Source: Patescibacteria group bacterium
GTDB lineage: Bacteria; Patescibacteriota; WWE3; UBA101185; UBA10185
NCBI GenBank assembly: GCA_018818485.1
Contig: JAHIRX010000045.1
Location: forward strand, 1 to 24,823
Direction of reading: 5' to 3'
DNA length: 24,823 bases
Of the stretch, positions 5,919-11,945 are shown in pieces (within the stretch, counting starts at the first letter, position 1; each line of letters starts with the position of its first letter). The position numbers and the translations under genes are program-made. The notes under the pieces are model-generated. The model did no database searches. It was not told where the DNA came from and saw only the letters and a program-made list of their open reading frames with translations.

Positions 5919-7619
5919 ATGAGGAATTTCCTTAGAATATTGTTGTTTAGCCTTCTGCTAATACCCACCAAAGTACTAGCATCTGAAAACAATCAATTTT
6001 CTATAAACTATGATCTAGAATATGATGTTTTAGAATCAGGTGAGACTCAGGTTACACAAAGAACTACCATTACTAATCTAAAAAATGATTACGTACCAAC
6101 AAACTACTCTTTTACAGCCAAGCACATGGCAATTTACGACGTTGAAGCAGTTACAAACGGGGAATCCTCTGAAGCAATTATCGAAACTAGAGAAGATGAA
6201 ACTTTAATCTCTGTAATAATAAATAATTATGCCATAGGAGAGGGAAGACAAAATTATATAAGTTTCACATATAAAACCACAGATATTGCAAAAAAGACTG
6301 GAAAGATTTGGAATATTTATATTCCGCGCATTCAAATTCCAGAAACTACTACTCTTTATAATGTGAAACTTCTGATTCCCGAAGATTTTGGACCAAAAAT
6401 ATACCTATCCCCTACTCCAGTTATTGAAAGAGCTGAAGAAAAAAAGAACGCCTACTATTTAACAAAAGAGACCTTTGTAGAAAACGGGATAACAGCAGCC
6501 TTTGGAGAATATCAATCACTTAATTTTAAACTTAAATATCAGTTAGAAAACACATCCATTCTTCCTCTAATAAGAGAGATCTCCTTGCCCCCCGATATAG
6601 AAGAGGTTCAACAAGTGAACTACCTTCAGATTGAACCTAAACCAAAAAGGTTAAAAACTGATGAGGATGGAAATACCATTGCTTGGTATATATTAGGACC
6701 AAAAAAGAAACTTGAAATAAGTGTTACTGGTATCGCTAAAATATCTGGAAAGCAAATAAACCCAGACTTTGGAAGAGAAACTCAGAGTATTCCTTCAGAT
6801 TTGATTAGAAAATATACTGGCGAAGAAAAATTTTGGCAGGTAAATTCCCCAAATATTCAAAAGGCAGCTTCAGAACTTAAAGATACTAATTTAAATACCA
6901 TTAAAAATGCTCAAAAGGTTTATAACTATGTTATACAAAATCTAACTTATGATTTTAAGGCTTTAGAAGAAGGACCGGTTGAAAGACATGGTGCTGAGGT
7001 TGCTCTTACTCAAAAAGGGCAGTGGACATGTATGGAATTTACTGATCTTTTTGTGACACTAACAAGAGCCATGGGGATACCAGCAAGAGAAGTGAACGGG
7101 TACGCCTTCACAAACAACGAATTAGATAAACCTCTTTCCATTAACCTTCAAGGTGGGGATGTATTGCACTCATGGGCCGAATTTTATGATCCATTTTATG
7201 GCTGGATTCAAGTAGACCCAACTTGGGGATCAACATCTGGAATAGACTACTTCACAAAGCTTGATACAAATCATTTTACATTTGTAATAAAAGGGATTGA
7301 CTCAGAATACCCTTATCCTGCTGGTGCTTATAGATTTTCTGACGATGAAAAACTAGTTGATGTAGAACTTTCACAACAAAACAGTGAGGGAAGTTTCAAA
7401 CCCTCTTTAGAAATAAAGAAAAAGCTAAATTTAAATATAGTTGAATTAATAAAAGGTAACGAGAAATATAAAATAACTAATAATAGTGGGGTGTTTGTAT
7501 ACAACTTAGAAGGAAAAACCTTACCTCCAGGAGCTTCTACTACACTTTATTTATCAAAAAACCTAAGAAATATTGCTTTTGAGGATATCAATCACAATAA
7601 GTATTCTGTAGACCTATAA
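5919..7619 (+). CDS. Secreted transglutaminase-like (cysteine peptidase fold) protein
   Basis: A 566-residue exported protein. Residues 1-21 form a signal peptide (RILLFSLLLIPTKVLA) with likely cleavage after VLA. Residues about 25-300 are beta-rich with no motif I recognise, resembling the extracellular beta-sandwich domains that often precede transglutaminase cores. The transglutaminase-like core follows, with the Cys-His-Asp triad C371 (GQWTCMEF), H417 (LHSWAEF) and D433 (QVDPTWG). A short beta-rich tail completes the protein; I see no sorting signal or second TM segment. In bacteria such proteins are usually proteases or amidases acting on envelope or extracellular proteins; the substrate here is unknown. 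It is divergent from uvrC across 23 nt and lacks a Shine-Dalgarno. All three triad residues are present, so it should be active. Confidence 0.85.
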   Translation: MRNFLRILLFSLLLIPTKVLASENNQFSINYDLEYDVLESGETQVTQRTTITNLKNDYVPTNYSFTAKHMAIYDVEAVTNGESSEAIIETREDETLISVIINNYAIGEGRQNYISFTYKTTDIAKKTGKIWNIYIPRIQIPETTTLYNVKLLIPEDFGPKIYLSPTPVIERAEEKKNAYYLTKETFVENGITAAFGEYQSLNFKLKYQLENTSILPLIREISLPPDIEEVQQVNYLQIEPKPKRLKTDEDGNTIAWYILGPKKKLEISVTGIAKISGKQINPDFGRETQSIPSDLIRKYTGEEKFWQVNSPNIQKAASELKDTNLNTIKNAQKVYNYVIQNLTYDFKALEEGPVERHGAEVALTQKGQWTCMEFTDLFVTLTRAMGIPAREVNGYAFTNNELDKPLSINLQGGDVLHSWAEFYDPFYGWIQVDPTWGSTSGIDYFTKLDTNHFTFVIKGIDSEYPYPAGAYRFSDDEKLVDVELSQQNSEGSFKPSLEIKKKLNLNIVELIKGNEKYKITNNSGVFVYNLEGKTLPPGASTTLYLSKNLRNIAFEDINHNKYSVDL

Positions 7620-7622
7620 TTC

Positions 7623-7631
7623 TGATATAAT
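7623..7631 (+). promoter_or_regulatory. Extended -10 promoter of the 78-residue gene
   Basis: TGA-TATAAT is an exact extended -10 element 4-12 nt after the stop of the transglutaminase gene. No good -35 is visible, as is common for extended -10 promoters. It would give a leader of roughly 17 nt containing GAAGGAG, a good Shine-Dalgarno 6 nt before the ATG at 7655. Confidence 0.65.
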
Positions 7632-7654
7632 GGCACAAAAGTGAAGGAGTAATA

Positions 7655-7891
7655 ATGGCTAAGAGAAAGCTGAGTCCAGAAGAAAAGACTGTAAGATCGG
7701 CTGAAAGACTTGTTGAAAAGTGCGAAGGCCGTCCAAACGAAGTTATATTTATTACAGTAGGGAGTGTGGTAGATATACAAAAGGTTATTAACATGGCTAC
7801 ATCTAGGGGAATAGATGCAGAAGTCTGTTGCAGCTCAACACGAACAATATCGGGGTACTTAGATAATTTTAAAAAAGGAAAGGAAAAGTGA
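7655..7891 (+). CDS. Small hypothetical protein (78 aa)
   Basis: I do not recognise this family. Residues 1-27 are a charged, probably helical segment (LSPEEKTVRSAERLVEKCEG). Residues 28-60 alternate beta-alpha-beta (EVIFITVGSVVDIQKVINMA, then a strand with CCSSTRT), and the tail is lysine-rich. There is no signal peptide or TM helix, so it should be cytosolic; the basic ends would allow nucleic-acid binding, but that is a guess. It is supported as a real gene by an exact extended -10 promoter, a strong Shine-Dalgarno (GAAGGAG) and a 12-bp perfect terminator stem starting 2 nt after its TGA. It is a self-contained one-gene transcript. Confidence 0.75.
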   Translation: MAKRKLSPEEKTVRSAERLVEKCEGRPNEVIFITVGSVVDIQKVINMATSRGIDAEVCCSSTRTISGYLDNFKKGKEK

Positions 7892-7892
7892 G

Positions 7893-7922
7893 AAAAAGGA
7901 TTTTTATTTTAAAATCCTTTTT
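7893..7922. terminator. Bidirectional intrinsic terminator
   Basis: A perfect 12-bp inverted repeat (AAAAAGGATTTT at 7893-7904 with AAAATCCTTTTT at 7911-7922) has a 6-nt loop and T-rich sequence on both sides. It lies between the convergent 78-residue gene and uvrA; the uvrA TAA (7921-7923) uses two bases of the stem. Confidence 0.85.
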
Positions 7923-10908
7923 ATTTTTTGTACTTTCTTATCGCATCGGCAGTATACGAATTTTTAGCAGATTTAAGATCTAAAAGGGTTCCTTCAAACA
8001 AGATTTCCCCACCTTCTTCCCCACCCTCAGGTCCAAGATCAATAACCCAATCACAGTTATTAATAACATCTAAGTTATGTTCAATCATAACAACTGTATT
8101 TCCTCTTGCAGTTAGTCTTTTACAGATAGAGATTAAGTTTTCTAAATCTGCAAAGTGAAGACCTGTTGTAGGCTCATCTAAGATATACAAAGTACTGCCT
8201 GTAGATCTTTTTGATAACTCCAGTCCAAGCTTTACCCTTTGTGCTTCACCACCAGATAAAGTTGGTGCGGGTTGACCAAGTTTTATATAGCCAAGACCAA
8301 CATCATAGAGGGTTTGAAGCTTACTTCTAATTCTTGGAACATTGGCAAAAAATTCAAGTGCATCTTCAACAGTTAAATCTAATACGTGTGCGATGTTTTT
8401 ATCTTTGTATTCAACCTCTAGTGCCTCATCGTTATATCTTTTTCCATTACACACATCACACTTAACATAAACATCAGGCATAAACTGCATTTCAATCTTA
8501 ATCTGACCCTCTCCTCTACATGCTTCACATCTTCCTCCCTTAACATTAAAGCTAAATCTTCCTGGCTTATACCCTCTAAGCCTTGCTTCATGTGTCTGAG
8601 AGTACAAAGTTCTTATAAAATCAAATACTTTTGTGTATGTTGCTGGGTTTGACTTAGGTGTTCTTCCAATAGGACTCTGGTCAATAGCGATAACGTTAGA
8701 GATACTTTCTACTCCTTCAATAGATTTAAATGGTTGGGGTTTTTCCTCAATCTTAAGACCGTATTCTTGTCTTAAACCCTGATACAGGGTATCCATAACT
8801 ATAGTAGACTTCCCTGATCCTGAAACACCTGTAACACAAGTAAATTTCCCAAGGGGAATATTTAAATCAACTCCTTTTAAGTTTCTACCTTCTGCTCCCT
8901 TTAATATTAATTTCTTTCCACCAACTTTTTTATGTACTTTATGATTAGTTTCCTGCTCCAGAAGCTCTTCAAGAGCTTTCTGCTTTTTTATTCCGTTACT
9001 TCCTACAATAAGCTTTCCAGAAAGATACTTTCCAGTTAATGAGTTTTCATTCTTCATTATTTCCTCAGGAGTACCTTCTGCAATAATCTTCCCACCATGG
9101 TCTCCAGCACCAGGTCCAAAATCGAAGATATAGTCACTTTCAAACATGGTTTCTGAGTCATGTTCTACAACTAAGATTGTATTTCCTAAACCTCTAAGAT
9201 GGTGAAGGGTTTTAATAAGTTTCCCCTGATCCTTTTGATGAAGACCTAAAGAAGGCTCGTCTAAAACATACAAAACTCCAGAAAGACCAGATCCAATTTG
9301 AGATGCAAGCCTAATTCTTTGAGCTTCTCCACCAGAAAGTTCTGCTGAGGCTCTACTTAAAGTTAGATACCCTAGACCAACATCTACTAAAAACTTAACT
9401 CTATAGTTTATTTCTTTTAAAATAGTTACAGCGATCTGATTTTCCCTTTCTGTAAGCTTATCTGGAAGGTCTCTAAACCACTCCTGTACTTTAGTGATAG
9501 AGAAATCAGCAACTTCTGAAACATTAAACCCATCCAAAACTACTGAAAGTGACCCTGTTCTAAGTCTTGCACCTTTACACTCAGGGCACTCTTCTTTAAT
9601 CATATATTTTTCAATTTCATTACGGATATAGTCAGAGTCTGTTTCCCTGTGCCTTCTTGCAAGATTTGGAATAACTCCTTCAAACCCAGCATCAAAGTCT
9701 CTCTTAGCACCTTCCTGATTTCTATAAACAACTCTGAATTTTTTCTTACCCGCTCCGTACAAAAGAATATCCTTATGCTCCTTCTTAAGCTCCCCAATAG
9801 GTGTATCTATTGAAAAACCATAATCATCAGCGACTGCCTTTATAACTCTAGATGTCCAAGTAATATGCTCAAAAAGCCTAGTCCAAGGTAGTACCCCACC
9901 TTCTGATATTGAAAGTCTTGGATTAATTAACATGTCTTCTTCAATCTTTAATTCAGTTCCAATACCATCACACAGGGGACAGGCTCCATGGGGAGAGTTG
10001 AATGAAAAGGTCCTAGGTTCTATCTCAGGAAGAGAGATGTTACACACAGGGCACGCGAAGTTTTCTGAAAATAGGTGGTCTTCAAAATCTTTAGGAGTAT
10101 CTTCAAAGTCAAAGGTTTTGTCTTTAACAACAGTAACCACCACATTCCCATTACTCATTCTTAATGCTGTTTCTACAGATTGAAATATCCAACTCTCTAG
10201 CTCCTTTCTACCTTTTTCATCCTTAAGTTTCTTCTTGCTAACAATATGTCTTGAAACAAGTGCATCTATAGTATGTTTATTTGTCTTTATTAAATTAAAA
10301 TCTTCGTCTAAACCTCTAACATCACCATCAATTCTTGCTCTAATAATTCCTTGTTTTTTTAGATTTTCAAATAAATTAGAGTGCTCACCTTTCCTATCTT
10401 TAATAATTGGAGAAAATACTATAAAACGGACACCACGTTCGGTATTAAAATCTTTTTCTTCTATCACAGTTTCAATAATCTTTTGGGATATTTCCGCTGC
10501 AGATTGTCTTTGAATCTCTCTTCCACACTTAGGACAGTGAGGGTGTCCAATACGAGCATATAATAGTCTAAGAAAATCATAAACTTCAGTTATAGTTCCA
10601 ACTGTAGATCTAGGATTTTTACTTGTAGTTTTTTGGTCAATAGCAATAGCAGGAGAAAGACCTTCAATCTTTTCAACATCTGGCTTATCCATCACCCCTA
10701 AGAACTGTCTAGCATATGCAGAAAGACTCTCAACATATCTCCTCTGACCTTCAGCATAGATAGTGTCCATTGCAAGAGATGACTTACCTGATCCAGAAAC
10801 ACCAGTAAATACAACCATTTTATTCTTAGGAATATCTAAATTAACGTTTTTAAGATTATGTTGGTTAGCACCTCTAACTAAAATATGATTTAAAGAATTC
10901 TTTTCCAT
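7921..10908 (-). CDS. uvrA: UvrA, excinuclease ABC subunit A
   Basis: UvrA is the damage-sensing ABC ATPase of nucleotide excision repair and loads UvrB. From the chosen ATG the protein is 995 aa. Features in order: Walker A1 GVSGSGKS (36-43), CPKCG-type and CPVC/CPLC zinc sites with the UvrB-binding region between the first ATPase halves, signature LSGGEAQRIRL with Walker B VLYVLDEPS, second Walker A GVSGSGKST, the CEAC...CDVC zinc finger, second signature LSGGEAQRVKL and LYILDEPTTGLH. I set the start at 10908 (MEKNSLNHI), because the upstream in-frame ATG at 10974 would lie upstream of the predicted promoter's -10 box. The leader has a small hairpin and no clear Shine-Dalgarno. All ATPase motifs are intact. 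Confidence 0.96.
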   Translation of the reverse strand: MEKNSLNHILVRGANQHNLKNVNLDIPKNKMVVFTGVSGSGKSSLAMDTIYAEGQRRYVESLSAYARQFLGVMDKPDVEKIEGLSPAIAIDQKTTSKNPRSTVGTITEVYDFLRLLYARIGHPHCPKCGREIQRQSAAEISQKIIETVIEEKDFNTERGVRFIVFSPIIKDRKGEHSNLFENLKKQGIIRARIDGDVRGLDEDFNLIKTNKHTIDALVSRHIVSKKKLKDEKGRKELESWIFQSVETALRMSNGNVVVTVVKDKTFDFEDTPKDFEDHLFSENFACPVCNISLPEIEPRTFSFNSPHGACPLCDGIGTELKIEEDMLINPRLSISEGGVLPWTRLFEHITWTSRVIKAVADDYGFSIDTPIGELKKEHKDILLYGAGKKKFRVVYRNQEGAKRDFDAGFEGVIPNLARRHRETDSDYIRNEIEKYMIKEECPECKGARLRTGSLSVVLDGFNVSEVADFSITKVQEWFRDLPDKLTERENQIAVTILKEINYRVKFLVDVGLGYLTLSRASAELSGGEAQRIRLASQIGSGLSGVLYVLDEPSLGLHQKDQGKLIKTLHHLRGLGNTILVVEHDSETMFESDYIFDFGPGAGDHGGKIIAEGTPEEIMKNENSLTGKYLSGKLIVGSNGIKKQKALEELLEQETNHKVHKKVGGKKLILKGAEGRNLKGVDLNIPLGKFTCVTGVSGSGKSTIVMDTLYQGLRQEYGLKIEEKPQPFKSIEGVESISNVIAIDQSPIGRTPKSNPATYTKVFDFIRTLYSQTHEARLRGYKPGRFSFNVKGGRCEACRGEGQIKIEMQFMPDVYVKCDVCNGKRYNDEALEVEYKDKNIAHVLDLTVEDALEFFANVPRIRSKLQTLYDVGLGYIKLGQPAPTLSGGEAQRVKLGLELSKRSTGSTLYILDEPTTGLHFADLENLISICKRLTARGNTVVMIEHNLDVINNCDWVIDLGPEGGEEGGEILFEGTLLDLKSAKNSYTADAIRKYKK

Positions 10909-10923
10909 ACAAATTTTTCCCGT

Positions 10924-10942
10924 GTGTTTAAAAAACAAACAC
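10924..10942 (-). other. Hairpin in the uvrA leader
   Basis: A GTGTTT/AAACAC inverted repeat (6 bp, 7-nt loop of mostly T on the minus strand) lies 15 nt upstream of the uvrA ATG, inside the predicted leader. It could affect initiation or serve as a binding site. The stem is short, so a chance occurrence is possible. Confidence 0.35.
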
Positions 10943-10960
10943 CGAAGGATTAGCTTACTA

Positions 10961-10989
10961 AGTATACATAACATGAATATATCTGTCTA
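10961..10989 (-). promoter_or_regulatory. Sigma70-type promoter of uvrA
   Basis: On the minus strand TAGACA (10984-10989) and TATACT (10961-10966) are 17 nt apart. Transcription would start near 10954 and give a leader of about 45 nt before the ATG at 10908. TTAG-N4-CTAA, a small inverted repeat, overlaps the downstream edge of the -10 and is a possible operator. Confidence 0.55.
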
Positions 10990-11009
10990 CGGGTTTTATT
11001 TGGGTATAG

Positions 11010-11071
11010 AAAAAAAGAAACGAGTTAAACGGTGCCGTAAAGGCTGCCGAAATAACTCGCATAATTTTTTT
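11010..11071 (-). terminator. Intrinsic terminator after the 193-residue gene
   Basis: Outer stem CGAGTTA (11021-11027) pairs with TAACTCG (11053-11059). Inside, CGGTGCC can pair with GGCTGCCG with one bulge and one G-U, leaving a GTAAA loop. On the minus strand it is followed by TTTCTTTTTTCT, as expected for termination of the gene ending at 11102. The plus strand also has a T run (11064-11071), so it may act both ways. Confidence 0.7.
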
Positions 11072-11101
11072 AAGAAATGAGAGTGGCGGCTCCCAAATCT
11101 G

Positions 11102-11683
11102 TTAGGAAATCTTCCTATCGAACTTCTCACTTCCATCCAAACCGGGTATTATCACCATCAAACGAAGACTTTTCACAGCCCCGGAGTAAGGAATGGGAAA
11201 TATCTCTATCCCACCTTCAAAACCTTCAACTTTGCACGCATCAAAGGCTAGAGAATTAGCTTTTCTTAGTCTCCTGTCAAACAGAAGACTTTCTCCTGCA
11301 TACTTTTGTACTGCACGCAGAAGAAACTTTGCGGGAGAGCTCAATTTAGCACCGCGCTTTGCGGACCTGATTAAGACACCAGATTGGTAACTGATGTCCT
11401 CTTCTTTAGCTTCCTTGGCGTAGCACCGAACCCACTTTGTGTTTACTAAAAACATCCAAATGGGTCTAATAAAACTTACCACCAGTCCTAACCACGAACC
11501 TAAAAAGAACAATAAAACATAAAAGTTCTCTTCAGGTGTTTCGTTAGAAGGCCAGCCGAGAAGACCGTAATTAGATAGCGCATAAGTAGTTGCAGGCGCT
11601 GCGATTAGACTACAGATGAGAATAATATACATCCACCACCTGTCGTCATAAGCATCTCCAAACACACGTGAAAATAAAGTCAT
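11102..11683 (-). CDS. Unrecognised two-TM membrane protein (193 aa), probably acquired
   Basis: No family recognised. The N-terminus (MTLFSRVFGDAYDDRWW) leads into TM helix 1 (about 18-37), a short acidic loop (SNETPEEN), TM helix 2 (about 54-78), and then a 115-residue soluble domain. That domain is rich in K, R and A in its first half (RSAKRGAKLSSPAKFLLRAVQ) and more beta-like at the end. By the positive-inside rule the C-terminal domain is probably cytoplasmic. Evidence that the gene is real: a clear Shine-Dalgarno (AAGGAG, 7 nt from the ATG), its own near-consensus promoter, a long leader and a dedicated terminator. Base and codon use look visibly more GC-rich than in the neighbours, suggesting horizontal transfer. 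The function cannot be inferred. Confidence 0.7.
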   Translation of the reverse strand: MTLFSRVFGDAYDDRWWMYIILICSLIAAPATTYALSNYGLLGWPSNETPEENFYVLLFFLGSWLGLVVSFIRPIWMFLVNTKWVRCYAKEAKEEDISYQSGVLIRSAKRGAKLSSPAKFLLRAVQKYAGESLLFDRRLRKANSLAFDACKVEGFEGGIEIFPIPYSGAVKSLRLMVIIPGLDGSEKFDRKIS

Positions 11684-11910
11684 TGTTTTCTCCTTAGGGT
11701 TAAACCCTTATTTAGTTGTGTCGAGAAGGTTAAACCTTTACAGACACATTTGGAATTCTCTACGAATCATCCGCCAATGAAATCGCAGGCAATCTGAGGC
11801 TAAGTGGTTAACCCCAAGTTGCCTACGACTTCCTTTATATTTTCAATGTTCTAAATAAAATAAAGCCAGAGAGACGGCTTTTAAGCAGTACTCCTTCTAT
11901 TTAACTTTAC
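11684..11910 (-). ncRNA. Structured ~227-nt leader RNA upstream of the 193-residue gene (candidate cis-regulator)
   Basis: This region lies between a near-consensus promoter and the ATG at 11683. On the minus strand the transcript can form, in order: a hairpin AAAGCC/GGCTTT (11862-11881) followed by ATTTTATTT, like a weak attenuator; a 14-bp uninterrupted stem pairing 11819-11832 with 11779-11792, including two G-U pairs, with a 26-nt apical part that can fold further; TGTGTC/GACACA (about 11718-11750) enclosing AAGG-TTTAA-CCTT; and AGGG-TTTAA-CCCT, ending 1 nt before the AAGGAG Shine-Dalgarno. The G-U pairs indicate pairing at RNA level, not a DNA palindrome. It matches no riboswitch class I know. 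A separate small RNA sharing the transcript is possible. Confidence 0.6.
11696..11738. repeat. Pair of related palindromes, GGTTAAACC core, 30 bp centre to centre
   Basis: AGGGTTAAACCCT (11696-11708) and AAGGTTAAACCTT (11726-11738) are both perfect palindromes around a single central base, with centres 30 bp apart. A third, shorter GGTTAACC lies at 11806-11813. They could be RNA hairpins with identical UUUAA loops, or a tandem operator spaced by about three helical turns and set right at the ribosome-binding site. Confidence 0.6.
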
Positions 11911-11916
11911 ATCGCT

Positions 11917-11945
11917 ATTATACTATAAGGTAAATATTAAGTCAA
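11917..11945 (-). promoter_or_regulatory. Near-consensus sigma70 promoter of the structured leader
   Basis: On the minus strand TTGACT (11940-11945) and a perfect TATAAT (11917-11922) are separated by 17 nt. The -35 box overlaps the stop codon of the upstream PBP gene. The start would be near 11910. This is one of the strongest promoters in the window. Confidence 0.8.

Noticed and set aside
10909..10974. Upstream 22-codon extension of uvrA to an ATG at 10974
   Set aside because: It would begin upstream of the predicted -10 box, and the added residues do not resemble UvrA N-termini.
11077..11390. Two plus-strand open frames opposite the 193-residue gene
   Set aside because: The minus-strand gene has the Shine-Dalgarno, promoter and terminator; these frames have none and no protein-like features.
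11684..11910. tmRNA, 6S or RNase P RNA in the leader region
   Set aside because: I could not find a CCA-type acceptor end, a tag reading frame or the RNase P conserved core; position before a Shine-Dalgarno fits a leader better.
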